A stretch of 57,758 nucleotides of DNA from a virus, in the IMG/VR virus record IMGVR_UViG_3300020442_000002, positions 1 through 57,758 of that record; one strand, written 5' to 3'. A program made the translations under genes and the position numbers. Position 1 is the first letter of the stretch. Each line of letters starts with the position of its first letter. Below the pieces are notes generated by a model that made no database searches, was not told where the DNA came from, and saw only the letters and a program-made list of their open reading frames with translations. This document shows, one piece after another, positions 7,780-16,094 of the stretch.

Positions 7780-8430
7780 ATGGCAAATCAAGAAACTGCC
7801 TTTGGTCTTCGTCCTGTTGGTCTTGTAGGAAGCGGTGTTAACAGCACTGGCGTCACTGAGTATGAAATTGCTAGTGACAACACGAATGCCATCTATAACG
7901 GTGCAATCGTTGTTCCTCTTGCGGCAGGCGTTATTGACCAAGCCGGAGATACTGCGGGCGGCACTACGCAAGCCCTTGGTGTCCTCGTAGGGGTTCAGTA
8001 CCACGATTCGACCCAGAAGAAGCCTGTTTGGCTGAACTACTGGCCCGGATCAGGTAGCGTGTCTGTAGACACTAACTACCCGGTAAAAGCTCTTGTAGCT
8101 GACAACCCCAACCAACTGTTCGTCGTAGCGGCGGACGCCACCCTTACTAACCGAGCTACTGCACTGGCTACTGTGTTTGCCAACGCAAGCCTTGGCACTT
8201 CTGCTCGTAGCGGATCTACCGACACCGGTAAGTCTAGCGCCGAGCTTTCTGTGTCTAGCGTTGCTACCACGGCCACTTTGCCGTTGCGTATCGTAGGTCT
8301 GGTTGATGATGACGCTAACAATGATTACGCGTCAGCGGGTGCGCATCTGCTTGTTCGATTGAACGCTCACTTTAACGCGGGTAGCCGTCGTTTTGATTCT
8401 CAAACGACAGCCGACTCAACTGGTATTTAA
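7780..8430 (+). CDS. Probable head decoration protein, 216 aa
   Basis: The gene lies 14 bases upstream of the major capsid gene with a clear ribosome-binding region. The protein is Ala, Gly, Thr and Val-rich with a beta-strand pattern and starts MANQETAFGLRPVG, a beginning seen on virion proteins next to the capsid gene in many aquatic phages. It would coat or cement the capsid. No catalytic motif is present. Confidence 0.72.
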   Translation: MANQETAFGLRPVGLVGSGVNSTGVTEYEIASDNTNAIYNGAIVVPLAAGVIDQAGDTAGGTTQALGVLVGVQYHDSTQKKPVWLNYWPGSGSVSVDTNYPVKALVADNPNQLFVVAADATLTNRATALATVFANASLGTSARSGSTDTGKSSAELSVSSVATTATLPLRIVGLVDDDANNDYASAGAHLLVRLNAHFNAGSRRFDSQTTADSTGI

Positions 8431-8443
8431 GGGAGATTAAGTA

Positions 8444-9349
8444 ATGGCTATTTCTCGCGCACAATTGGCGAAGGAGCTTGAGCCCGGACTGAACGCTCTC
8501 TTCGGCCTTGAGTATGATCGCTATGAAAAAGAGCACTCTGAGATCTTTGATGAAGAGTCTTCAGACCGTGCTTTTGAAGAAGAAGTAATGCTGTCTGGCT
8601 TCGGCACTGCGCCGGTTAAGTCAGAAGGCGGCGCTATCTCGTTTGATGACGCGCAGGAGACTTTCACTGCTCGTTACACTCACGAGACTATCGCTCTGGC
8701 CTTCAGCATTACTGAAGAGGCTATCGAAGACAATCTGTATGATCGTCTGGCTTCTCGCTACACCCGTGCTTTGGCACGATCTATGTCACAAACCAAGCAG
8801 ATCAAAGCAGCTTCTATCCTGAACAACGCGTTCAGCACTAGCCATCCGGTTGGTGACGGCGCTGCTCTGTGTTCTTCTGCTCACCCCTCTCTGTCAGGCA
8901 ATCAGCGTAACCAACTGTCTGTAGCGGCTGATCTCAACGAGACTTCTCTTGAGCAGATGCTAATTGACATCGCTGGTTTCACCGACGAGCGTGGTCTGAA
9001 GATCGCGGTACGTGGCATGAAGCTGATTATCCCGAAGGAACTGCAATTTATTGCAGAGCGAGTGATCAACTCCAATCTCCGTCCGGGTACGGCTGACAAC
9101 GATCTCAACGCAATGAAGTCTATGGGAATGATCCCTGATGGCGCTGTTGTGAACCACTTCTTGACCGATACGGATGCGTTCTTCCTCAAGACTGACGCTC
9201 CTAACGGCTTTAAGCTGTTCAACCGTAGCCCCATTAAGACCGCTATGGAAGGCGACTTCGACACTGGCAACATGCGCTTCAAAGCGCGTGAGCGTTACAG
9301 TTTCGGTGTTTCCGATTGGCGTTGTGTGTTTGGCTCCCCCGGAGCCTAA
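8444..9349 (+). CDS. Major capsid protein, 301 aa
   Basis: The protein resembles the Mu gpT-type, HK97-fold major head subunit family: AISRAQLAKELEPGLNALFG at the N-terminus, the ETIALAFSITEEAIEDNLYDR segment near residues 80-105, and the ERYSFGVSDWRCVFGSPGA C-terminus. About 300 residues is the usual size. It has a good ribosome-binding site and a strong terminator just downstream, which suits high expression. The codon choice is more uniform than in the flanking small genes. Confidence 0.88.
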   Translation: MAISRAQLAKELEPGLNALFGLEYDRYEKEHSEIFDEESSDRAFEEEVMLSGFGTAPVKSEGGAISFDDAQETFTARYTHETIALAFSITEEAIEDNLYDRLASRYTRALARSMSQTKQIKAASILNNAFSTSHPVGDGAALCSSAHPSLSGNQRNQLSVAADLNETSLEQMLIDIAGFTDERGLKIAVRGMKLIIPKELQFIAERVINSNLRPGTADNDLNAMKSMGMIPDGAVVNHFLTDTDAFFLKTDAPNGFKLFNRSPIKTAMEGDFDTGNMRFKARERYSFGVSDWRCVFGSPGA

Positions 9350-9366
9350 TAGATCTTCGGATCGGG

Positions 9367-9396
9367 AAAGGGCGGCATTTGCCGCCCTTTCTTTTT
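9367..9396 (+). terminator. Rho-independent terminator after the capsid gene
   Basis: A 10-bp perfect stem (AAAGGGCGGC at 9367-9376 with GCCGCCCTTT at 9381-9390), an ATTT loop and a T-rich tail form a classic terminator 17 bases past the capsid stop. Confidence 0.92.
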
Positions 9397-9399
9397 GCA

Positions 9400-9408
9400 T
9401 GGTAAAAT
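9400..9408 (+). promoter_or_regulatory. Possible extended -10 promoter after the terminator
   Basis: TGGTAAAAT at 9400-9408 matches an extended -10 element and lies right after the capsid terminator and about 58 bases before the next gene. It could restart transcription for the tail region. No clear -35 element is visible. Confidence 0.35.
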
Positions 9409-9465
9409 AACCGAATCCTGACATCCGCATGGGGCGGGTGACACTGGCCACGACAGGAGACTCAC

Positions 9466-9867
9466 ATGGCTAACACTACTTTTAACGGACCCGTTCGATC
9501 AGAAAACGGTTTTCAGTCCGTATCTAAAAACGCGACTACTGGTGCAATCACCGTAGGCACTTCTTACAGCGATATCATCACCGGTTCAGTGCAATCTCTA
9601 AGTGGTGCGGGGGCTGTCAATCTCACAGATTTGATTACCGAAGTAACCACAACTGGTGCAGATGCACTGACGCTTGCTGACGGATCAGCCGGTCAAGTTA
9701 AGATCATCACAATGATCGCAGACGGAGGGAACGGAACGCTTACCCCAACAACTCTTGCCGGTGGTACTACAATTACCTTTAATGATGTTGGCGATGGCGT
9801 AGTTCTTGTTTACGGCACAACAGCGGGTTGGGTGGTTGTAGGCAACAACGGCGCAACAATCGCATAA
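9466..9867 (+). CDS. Beta-rich virion protein, 133 aa
   Basis: It has a good ribosome-binding site (AGGAGACTCAC). The product is Gly, Thr and Val-rich with alternating hydrophobics and no catalytic residues, as seen in small capsid-associated or fibre-like proteins. Repeated TTTLAGG and TTITFNDVGDG segments suggest a beta-prism or beta-helix shape. The function is inferred only from position. Confidence 0.65.
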   Translation: MANTTFNGPVRSENGFQSVSKNATTGAITVGTSYSDIITGSVQSLSGAGAVNLTDLITEVTTTGADALTLADGSAGQVKIITMIADGGNGTLTPTTLAGGTTITFNDVGDGVVLVYGTTAGWVVVGNNGATIA

Positions 9868-9880
9868 AGAGGAGCAAAAA

Positions 9881-10153
9881 ATGGCTAACTCAGACGTAAA
9901 ATCAAAACGTCTGACCGGGACAGGCTCCGCTGGTGTGGGGCCTGCTCGCATCCGCCAGATTCAAGTCCTTTCTGCGTCAGGAACGCCCCGTCTTACTGTA
10001 ACGGACGGAAGTGGCGGAAGCACTGTGTTGGATTTGGATTTTTCTGCAAGCGAGACTCACTCGGTCAACATTCCCGATGAAGGCATTAAGGTTTCTGACA
10101 TTTACATTGGAACGCTAACCAATATTACCGCGCTGACGGTGTTTTACAGCTAG
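9881..10153 (+). CDS. Small beta-rich virion-region protein, 90 aa
   Basis: AGAGGAGC lies just upstream of the ATG. The sequence alternates short strands and Gly-Ser turns and ends LTNITALTVFYS, a C-terminus typical of tiny phage head or tail proteins. It is probably structural; no family is recognised. Confidence 0.65.
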   Translation: MANSDVKSKRLTGTGSAGVGPARIRQIQVLSASGTPRLTVTDGSGGSTVLDLDFSASETHSVNIPDEGIKVSDIYIGTLTNITALTVFYS

Positions 10154-10162
10154 GTAGTTGTT

Positions 10163-10447
10163 ATGGCGACCACTAAGGACGTAAAAAGGTTACCTTCAGG
10201 ACGATTACAGTACAGAGGTGAGACATTTTCGGGTTACAACAAGCCGAAAAAAACTCCCGGAAAGTCTAAAAAGAGCGCTGTGCTGGCTAAAAAAGGCAAT
10301 GAAGTCAAACTGGTACGTTTTGGCGACCCAAATATGTCGATTAAAAAGTCTCAACCGGGGCGCAGGAGCAATTTTAGAGCGCGTCACAACTGCGATACGG
10401 CAAAAGACAAGTTCACCGCAAGATATTGGTCTTGTAAAGCGTGGTAA
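10163..10447 (+). CDS. Conserved basic phage protein, 94 aa
   Basis: The protein is very basic. Its C-terminal half is a conserved-looking block: KLVRFGDPNM, IKKSQPGRRSNFRARHNCD and KFTARYWSCKAW. I recognise this block from many uncultured aquatic phages, where it lies in the head-tail region, but I know of no established function. Two cysteines (in HNCD and WSCK) could be structural. Confidence 0.75.
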   Translation: MATTKDVKRLPSGRLQYRGETFSGYNKPKKTPGKSKKSAVLAKKGNEVKLVRFGDPNMSIKKSQPGRRSNFRARHNCDTAKDKFTARYWSCKAW

Positions 10448-10457
10448 GGTGTTAACG

Positions 10458-10661
10458 ATGCAGGTTGAAGAGGTATTGTCTCGGTTAGAGAAACACGAGG
10501 CGGAATGCAATTTGCGATACAAGCGCATTGAAGAGCGATTAGACGACCAAAAAGAGCTTATAGCCCAAAATTCGGAGGCTTTAAGCAAATTAGATTTAAA
10601 AATTTGGGGAATTGCGGTGCTTATTGTGCTTGCACCGGTTGCGGCTAATTTTTGGGGGTAA
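10458..10661 (+). CDS. Small tail-anchored membrane protein, XhlA-like layout, 67 aa
   Basis: I chose the ATG at 10458; the longer in-frame start lies inside the previous gene. Residues 1-45 form a charged coiled coil and residues 47-64 (IWGIAVLIVLAPVAANF) a single C-terminal membrane anchor. The layout matches haemolysin XhlA-like phage proteins. It may be a membrane component of virion entry or lysis. Confidence 0.65.
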   Translation: MQVEEVLSRLEKHEAECNLRYKRIEERLDDQKELIAQNSEALSKLDLKIWGIAVLIVLAPVAANFWG

Positions 10662-10662
10662 A

Positions 10663-10899
10663 ATGGGCGGTTGTGGCTCTCGGGTCAAGACAGGACCAAA
10701 AAAAACTAAGCTTCAAGTCACGTATTTGCGAAGCGGAGGAGATGCCTCTGCAAAAAGCAAAGGAAGCAAGATTTGTCCCGCTGGGAAAGCGTGGGCAAAG
10801 CGTACTTTTGACACATATCCTTCGGCATATGCCAACATGGCCGCTAGCAAATACTGCAAAGACCCAAATTACGCCAAAAAAGCCAAGGGCAAGGCGTAA
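10663..10899 (+). CDS. Small basic cysteine-containing protein, 78 aa
   Basis: The ATG at 10663 comes right after the preceding stop. The protein begins MGGCGSRVKTGPKK and has a conserved-looking GSKICPAGKAWAKRTF block followed by YANMAASKYCKDP. Three cysteines and many lysines are seen. It belongs with its neighbour at 10903 to a group of short Lys and Gly-rich proteins common in aquatic phages. The function is unknown. Confidence 0.65.
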   Translation: MGGCGSRVKTGPKKTKLQVTYLRSGGDASAKSKGSKICPAGKAWAKRTFDTYPSAYANMAASKYCKDPNYAKKAKGKA

Positions 10900-10902
10900 C
10901 AT

Positions 10903-11223
10903 ATGGGTGAGCTTAAAAAATGGCGCGACCAACAATGGGTTCGCATTGACAGCAGTGGCAACATTGCAGGCGAATGCGGCACTTCCAAAGACAAAACAAA
11001 CCCAGATCGTTGTTTGCCCCGGTCAAAAGCGCAAAGCCTGAGTAAATCCGAAAGAGCTTCTACCGCAAGAAAGAAAAAGCGAGAGGGAGCAAAAGGTAAA
11101 CAAGTAGTAGCCAACACCAAAGCAGCCAAAGTTAGCTTTAAATCCGGCGGCGAGGTGCGTAAGCTGAATAAAGGCTGCGGAGCAGTCCTGTCAAACAGAA
11201 GAAAGCGAACGCGGTATGCCTAA
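10903..11223 (+). CDS. Small basic protein with GxCG and KxxxPDRCxP motifs, 106 aa
   Basis: It starts 3 bases after its neighbour and its stop overlaps the next start. The order is a W-rich beginning (KKWRDQQWVRID), an ECGTSKDK and NPDRCLPRSKA segment, a highly basic KSERASTARKKKRE helix, and a GGEVRKLNKGCGAVLSNRRK tail. This tail recurs on short phage proteins. A role in condensing or binding DNA in the capsid is possible because of the charge. Confidence 0.68.
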   Translation: MGELKKWRDQQWVRIDSSGNIAGECGTSKDKTNPDRCLPRSKAQSLSKSERASTARKKKREGAKGKQVVANTKAAKVSFKSGGEVRKLNKGCGAVLSNRRKRTRYA

Positions 11224-11792
11224 TGCTAGAGCTAGAACAACAAATTCAGCAGGAAATACGAGGCTGGTCTAGCCACGCCCTTGAAACTCCTCACCCTTTC
11301 TTTAACGACCTTCCGGCGTGTCCGTATGCCAAAAAGGCATGGACTGATGATCGTGTAGGCTTTTCGTTTAGCTATTCCGACGAAAAACAAGGCTTGTACA
11401 CGGCTTTATCGCAGTTTGACGACACGTTTGACGTAGTTTGTTACGTTGAGTTGTTTTACGAACAAGACCCCGAGAAATATCACGAGTATTTGGACGGCAT
11501 CAATGACGCCATATCTATGGGCATTTTTATCCAAAAAGACCTGTGGGTTATGGGATTCCATCCGGAAGATGATCAAGACGAAGAGGTTTTTGACCAAACG
11601 TTTCCACATTTAGTGGAAGATTTGTATGCAATTACGTTTGTTCAAAGGCTTTCTAAGCTGGAAATAGCGGCAGAAAAGCTAAGAGAAAAAGGGTATTATG
11701 AGCAGTACATGAAAGAAGTTTCAACTGCAAACCTTTGGAACAAAAGACAATCGTTATACAGGAGATTATGCGATGGGCGGAGTCAAACCTAA
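11223..11792 (+). CDS. Conserved phage protein of unknown function, 189 aa
   Basis: It overlaps the previous gene by one base. Features are an ACPYAKKAW motif near residue 37 in an N-terminal segment, an acidic centre (FHPEDDQDEEVFDQ), and a helical C-terminus with KLREKGYYEQYM. The CPYAKKAW segment is loosely like the CPFA motif of DUF1415 proteins, but I cannot claim membership. It is acidic, unlike its basic neighbours. Confidence 0.68.
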   Translation: MLELEQQIQQEIRGWSSHALETPHPFFNDLPACPYAKKAWTDDRVGFSFSYSDEKQGLYTALSQFDDTFDVVCYVELFYEQDPEKYHEYLDGINDAISMGIFIQKDLWVMGFHPEDDQDEEVFDQTFPHLVEDLYAITFVQRLSKLEIAAEKLREKGYYEQYMKEVSTANLWNKRQSLYRRLCDGRSQT

Positions 11793-12024
11793 AGTAGGGC
11801 CGAAGAAGATGCGCAAAGGCGGGGCAGCCAAGAAAAAGCCTGAAAACAAAAGGGGGCCAACCCCAGTACCGTTTCAAGCAAAGCCCTTTCCCGAAAAACG
11901 TGGAGTTAACGCGCCCCCTAAAGCAAAAGTAAAACCAAAAAGAATGCGTAGTGGTGGCGCTGTGAAGAAAATGGCCAAAGGCGGCGCGGCAGTGCGTAGT
12001 TCTTGTCCCTCTAAGAGCTTGTAA
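11773..12024 (+). CDS. Small Lys and Gly-rich protein, 83 aa
   Basis: It overlaps the end of the preceding gene by 20 bases. The product is extremely basic, with two KxMRxGGAxKK-like repeats (near residues 11-20 and 58-66) and a C-terminal SSCPSKSL. It could bind DNA. The call as a gene rests on compact packing with neighbours and on the recurring motif. Confidence 0.6.
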   Translation: MGGVKPKVGPKKMRKGGAAKKKPENKRGPTPVPFQAKPFPEKRGVNAPPKAKVKPKRMRSGGAVKKMAKGGAAVRSSCPSKSL

Positions 12025-12026
12025 TA

Positions 12027-12692
12027 ATGGCAGTTTCTGGTTCTACAGACTTTGAACTAGATGTAAGCGATTACATCGAAGAGGCCTATGAGCGGTGTGG
12101 ACTAGAGGTCCGCACCGGCTACGACCTTAAAACAGCTAAAAGATCACTTAACCTAATGCTGGGGGATTGGGCAAACCGTGGCCTTAATCAATGGACTATT
12201 GAACAGGCCACGGTGACCCTTACACAGGGGACCGGAAACTATGCTTTAGGCGCGTCTACGATTGATATTTTGAATGCGGTTGTTCGTCGCAGTAATACGG
12301 ATTATGCCCTTGATCGCATTAGTCGTAGTGACTACATCAACATTCCTAGTAAAACTCAGCAGGCGCGTCCGTCACAATTTTTTGTGGATCGTCAAATTAA
12401 TCCTACGTTGAAGTTGTGGCCGATCCCTGAAAACAGCACGGATACGGTCATCATTGACAAGCTTGTGCGCATGGACGATGCGGACACGTACACCAACACC
12501 ATGGATATTCCCTTCCGGTTTTATCCTTGTTTGGCGGCGGGGTTGGCTTATTACCTTGCCATAAAAAAAGCCCCGGATCGTGTTCAGCTTTTAAAGGCGG
12601 TGTACGAAGAAGAGTTTGAAAGAGCGGCTTCAGAAGACCGGGACCGAGCGTCTTTTAATGTCCAACCGACAATGGCTTACCAGAGACCATAG
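12027..12692 (+). CDS. Head-tail adaptor, P22 gp4-like, 221 aa
   Basis: The protein resembles the P22 tail accessory factor family: DYIEEAYERCGLE at the N-terminus, LNLMLGDWANRGLNQWTIEQ, a strand block around residues 55-75, and ALDRISRSDYINIPSKTQQARPSQFFVD. It should sit below the portal and start the tail. It is followed by further structural genes. The 221 residues are slightly longer than P22 gp4. Confidence 0.78.
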   Translation: MAVSGSTDFELDVSDYIEEAYERCGLEVRTGYDLKTAKRSLNLMLGDWANRGLNQWTIEQATVTLTQGTGNYALGASTIDILNAVVRRSNTDYALDRISRSDYINIPSKTQQARPSQFFVDRQINPTLKLWPIPENSTDTVIIDKLVRMDDADTYTNTMDIPFRFYPCLAAGLAYYLAIKKAPDRVQLLKAVYEEEFERAASEDRDRASFNVQPTMAYQRP

Positions 12693-12694
12693 CC

Positions 12695-13342
12695 GTGGGT
12701 AATTTTGCATCAGGTAAATTTGCTTACGGTATTTCTGATCGCTCGGGACAGCGCTACAAGCTTAACGAGATGAAAAGAGAGTGGACGGGCATGTTGGTGG
12801 GTCCAGATGAGTATGACCCCAAGCAACCGCAGCTTGAGCCTCGCCGCAAAGCCATAGATCCACAGGCGCTGCAAAACCCTCGCCCGGACAGGGTTGAGCC
12901 TTTAGACGTTTTTGTGGGGGTTCCTCTTGTTGAAAATCCCAATTTAAATACTCCGCAAGCATTTGGTAAAGTAGGGGTTGGCGATGTTTCAGTGAGTGTA
13001 GGTGTTACAACTTACGCGATAACGGTGGCCAATCCCGGTTCTGGCAACAAATATTATCAAGCGGGGGTATTGCCGGGAGCAGGCGGGGTAGACGTTAATG
13101 AGGGCCAAACGTATCGATTCGATCAGTCGGATAGCAGTAACGCTGGCCATCCCCTGCGATTTTCAACCACATCTGACGGCACACACGGCGGCGGCAGTGA
13201 GTATACAACGGGTGTAACAACCACCGGAACGCCGGGGAGCGCAGGGGCCTATACCGAAATTACCGTAGCTTCGGGGGCACCAACGCTTTACACATACTGC
13301 ACTAACCACAGCGGCATGGGCTATAAGGTAAATACGGTATGA
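12695..13342 (+). CDS. Virion protein with C-terminal cupredoxin-like domain, 215 aa
   Basis: The start is GTG, two bases after the previous stop. Residues 1-75 are a short charged region ending in RPDRVEPLDVFVGVPL. Residues about 92-215 form a beta-rich domain of the kind seen in many marine phage virion proteins, with YRFDQSDSSNAGHPLRFS and LYTYCTNHSGMG. His152, Cys202, His205 and Met208 match the ligand set of type 1 copper proteins (H, then CxxHxxM). Copper binding is inference; the fold could be used only as a stable binding module. The last bases overlap the next gene. Confidence 0.72.
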   Translation: MGNFASGKFAYGISDRSGQRYKLNEMKREWTGMLVGPDEYDPKQPQLEPRRKAIDPQALQNPRPDRVEPLDVFVGVPLVENPNLNTPQAFGKVGVGDVSVSVGVTTYAITVANPGSGNKYYQAGVLPGAGGVDVNEGQTYRFDQSDSSNAGHPLRFSTTSDGTHGGGSEYTTGVTTTGTPGSAGAYTEITVASGAPTLYTYCTNHSGMGYKVNTV

Positions 13343-13986
13343 GCTTTACATACGCACAACTAAAAACCGCTATCCAAGATTACACGGAGAACGATGAGTC
13401 TACGTTCGTAACTAACTTACCCGTATTTATTAGAAATGCCGAAGAAAAAATCCTCAAGCTGGTTCAGTTGACGGATTTTCGCAAAAACGCGTCAGGAAAC
13501 CTGACATCCAGCAACCCGTATTTGAACTGCCCCTCGGACTTTTTAGCTCCCTTTTCCTTGTCGTTTACGGCATCCGGGTCTAAAACTTTCCTTGATTATA
13601 AGGACGTAAACTTTGTGCAAGAGTTTGCCCCCGCTTCGGCAACCACGGGATCGCCTAAATATTATGCGTATTTTGATCGGGATAATTTCCTTATTGGCCC
13701 CACGCCAGACGCCGATTACGCGGTAGAGCTTCATTATTACTATCGCCCCGCTAGTCTTACATCTTTGGCGGAAAGTGGCACTTCTTGGCTTAGTGAAAAT
13801 GCTCCATTGGCTCTTTTGTATGGATCTTTAGTGGAGGCCAATATTTTTATGAAAGGAGAGCCCGACACTATGGCGTCTTATCAGCAAAGCTTTGACATGG
13901 CCCTTGCTGGCATGAAGCAGTTTGGAGAGTCTAAAGAGGTGACCGATAATTATCGCACAGGAATGCTCGTAAGACCTAAACAATGA
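13339..13986 (+). CDS. Tail/neck adaptor protein, 215 aa
   Basis: An ATGA overlap joins it to the previous gene. The order is an N-terminal helix (YAQLKTAIQDYTEN), FIRNAEEKILKLVQL, CPSDFLAPFSLSF, and a C-terminal helical domain with ENAPLALLYGSLVEANIFMKG. This pattern is typical of SU10-type phage adaptor proteins that join portal and tail. No catalytic site is present. Confidence 0.72.
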   Translation: MSFTYAQLKTAIQDYTENDESTFVTNLPVFIRNAEEKILKLVQLTDFRKNASGNLTSSNPYLNCPSDFLAPFSLSFTASGSKTFLDYKDVNFVQEFAPASATTGSPKYYAYFDRDNFLIGPTPDADYAVELHYYYRPASLTSLAESGTSWLSENAPLALLYGSLVEANIFMKGEPDTMASYQQSFDMALAGMKQFGESKEVTDNYRTGMLVRPKQ

Positions 13987-14273
13987 TGACGCAAGAGGGT
14001 AAAATACTAGGTGGTGTTGTAGATGTAATGACTACCGATCATCGTGGCTTTACCCCGGAAGAGGTTGCCGAGCGATGCTTAGACAAGATTGTAAGTGTCT
14101 CAGACTCAGCCGCCCCTGAAATACGCGAGCAGGCTAGAGCGTTTAAAGACGGACTTAGGGCCGTCCTTGTGTATTACATGCGAGAAGCAATTCGCAGCGA
14201 CAGAACAAGCGTTTATAACGCTTTGGTTGATGCGGGGCAAAAAGATTTAGCCGATATGATCAGGAGACTTTGA
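13983..14273 (+). CDS. Conserved small helical tail-region protein, 96 aa
   Basis: It overlaps the previous gene by 4 bases. The protein has a GFTPEEVAERCLDKIVSVSD segment and an RAFKDGLRAVLVYYMREAIRSDRTSVYNALVDAG segment ending DMIRRL. This pattern recurs in many aquatic podoviruses between adaptor and fibre genes. The function is unknown to me. Either of the first two Met codons could be the start. Confidence 0.72.
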   Translation: MMTQEGKILGGVVDVMTTDHRGFTPEEVAERCLDKIVSVSDSAAPEIREQARAFKDGLRAVLVYYMREAIRSDRTSVYNALVDAGQKDLADMIRRL

Positions 14274-14274
14274 A

Positions 14275-14721
14275 ATGGCTTTTACTGGCAACTACATGTG
14301 TACTTCCTTCAAGAAGGAATTGATGGAAGCTAAACACGACTTTACCAATAGTTCGGGCGACACGTTTAAGTTAGCGTTGTATACCAACAGCGCCAGCTTT
14401 ACTGCGAGTACCACCGCCTACACGGCAACTAATGAGATCAGCGGTACGGGGTACAGCGCTGGGGGCGGCACACTTACGAATGTGACGCCCACTACTTCCT
14501 CTACCACGGCATTTACTGATTTCGCGGACCTAACCTTTAGTACCGCTACGATTACTGCGCGTGGCGCGTTAATCTACAACACCACTGCGGGTTCAGGCTC
14601 TGGAACAACCAATTCGGTGATTGTTCTGGACTTTGGTTCTGACAAAACATCCAGTGCAGGTGATTTCACGATCATCTTCCCTACCGCAGATGCATCTAAC
14701 GCGATTATTAGGATTGCATAA
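14275..14721 (+). CDS. Beta-rich virion protein, 148 aa
   Basis: The start begins MAFTGNYMCTSFKKELMEAKHDF, followed by Thr and Ala-rich beta-strands with repeated TTAFTDFADLTFSTATITARGALIYN. This protein type is common beside fibre genes of marine phages. It is probably a tail or fibre-associated structural protein. Confidence 0.7.
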   Translation: MAFTGNYMCTSFKKELMEAKHDFTNSSGDTFKLALYTNSASFTASTTAYTATNEISGTGYSAGGGTLTNVTPTTSSTTAFTDFADLTFSTATITARGALIYNTTAGSGSGTTNSVIVLDFGSDKTSSAGDFTIIFPTADASNAIIRIA

Positions 14722-14723
14722 AC

Positions 14724-16094
14724 ATGGCACTTGTTGTCAAAGATCGGGTAAAGGAGACAACCTCCAGTACCGGCACCGGGGCAATCACGCTGGGGGGTGC
14801 CCCAGCTAATTTCGTTACGTTTTCCTCGGTGTTGTCTAATGCCGATACGACGTATTACGCGATTGTTGATAATACCAACATAGCTTTTGAGGTTGGATTA
14901 GGGACCTACGCTAGTTCTGGAAACACGTTGACAAGAACCACCGTGCTGGCCAGTTCAAATTCCGGCTCTGCTGTTGACTTTGCCGCGGGATCAAAAGATG
15001 TATTCATTACCTATCCTGCTGACAAGTCATTGAAACTTGACGCCAACGGCAAAATCGCGGGCGATCAGACATTCTCAGGAGCGGTGACACTGAATGCAGA
15101 TCCATCTTCTGGATTGCAGGCGGCAACTAAGCAATACGTTGATGACACTGCGGCAGAAGGCATTCAGTACCATAGCCCGGTTCGTGTGGAGGAAGATGGT
15201 AACCTCAATGCTACCTACAGTAACGGCTCTTCCGGAGTAGGTGCTACGCTTACCAATGCAGGGACGCAGGCGGCGCTTGTTATTGACGGCATCACAATGG
15301 CGGTTAGTAACCGTGTGCTGGTTTTCGCGCAGACGGACGCCAAGCAAAACGGCGTGTACACCGTTACTAATATAGGCTCTGGGTCCACTAACTGGGTGCT
15401 GACGCGTTCGACAGATACTGATAGTTATGCTCCCTCCGACCCCAATGCTTTGGCGCAGGGATCTGGTTTCTTTGTTGAAGAAGGGGCAACCGGGGCAGGC
15501 CGGAAGTACGTCTGCAACACTGTTGGCACGATCACGTTTGGCACAACTAACATTACATTCGTGCAGGTGGCCACCGCGCAGATCTACACGGCTGGCACCG
15601 GAATCAATGTCACCGGAAGCGTTATTACTTGTGATGCGACCTTGGCGGAGATCACGGCGTCTGGTGCGACTACCGGTGACACGGTTACCGTTGGAGGATT
15701 GGTCGCGGCAAGTCTGACGTACCCCTCCTCAGACGGATCGGCGGACCAGTTCCTCAAGACGAACGGCTCTGGGACGCTAGCGTTCGCAGATGTTCCCGCG
15801 GGCATTGAATCTAACTTCACGGTCCGCACGGCAAACTTCAGTGGCTCTGCTGGCGTTAGATATTACTTGAATACCTCTGGCGGCTCATTTACGTTGACGT
15901 TGCCCGCATCCCCGACTGCTGGAGATCAGGTGGCGTTTGTAGACTACGGTGGCAACTTTGCCACTAACGCGGCGGTGCTGGATAGAAACGGCAGTAAGAT
16001 TATGGGATCTGCCGCTAACATGAACTTGGACGTAGATTATTTTTCTGGGACAGTGGAGTATGTTGACGCCACACAAGGCTGGGTGCTGATATGA
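14724..16094 (+). CDS. Tail fibre protein, 456 aa
   Basis: After a short start the N-terminal 110 residues (VKETTSSTGTGAITLGG, VVSFSSVLS-like, FITYPADKS) match a fibre attachment domain found in many marine phages. A helical AATKQYVDDTA segment at about residue 133 and Gly, Thr and Ser-rich beta sections follow. The C-terminus ends DATQGWVLI, a common fibre ending. It would bind the host surface. The next gene overlaps by 4 bases and may encode another fibre part. Confidence 0.75.
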   Translation: MALVVKDRVKETTSSTGTGAITLGGAPANFVTFSSVLSNADTTYYAIVDNTNIAFEVGLGTYASSGNTLTRTTVLASSNSGSAVDFAAGSKDVFITYPADKSLKLDANGKIAGDQTFSGAVTLNADPSSGLQAATKQYVDDTAAEGIQYHSPVRVEEDGNLNATYSNGSSGVGATLTNAGTQAALVIDGITMAVSNRVLVFAQTDAKQNGVYTVTNIGSGSTNWVLTRSTDTDSYAPSDPNALAQGSGFFVEEGATGAGRKYVCNTVGTITFGTTNITFVQVATAQIYTAGTGINVTGSVITCDATLAEITASGATTGDTVTVGGLVAASLTYPSSDGSADQFLKTNGSGTLAFADVPAGIESNFTVRTANFSGSAGVRYYLNTSGGSFTLTLPASPTAGDQVAFVDYGGNFATNAAVLDRNGSKIMGSAANMNLDVDYFSGTVEYVDATQGWVLI

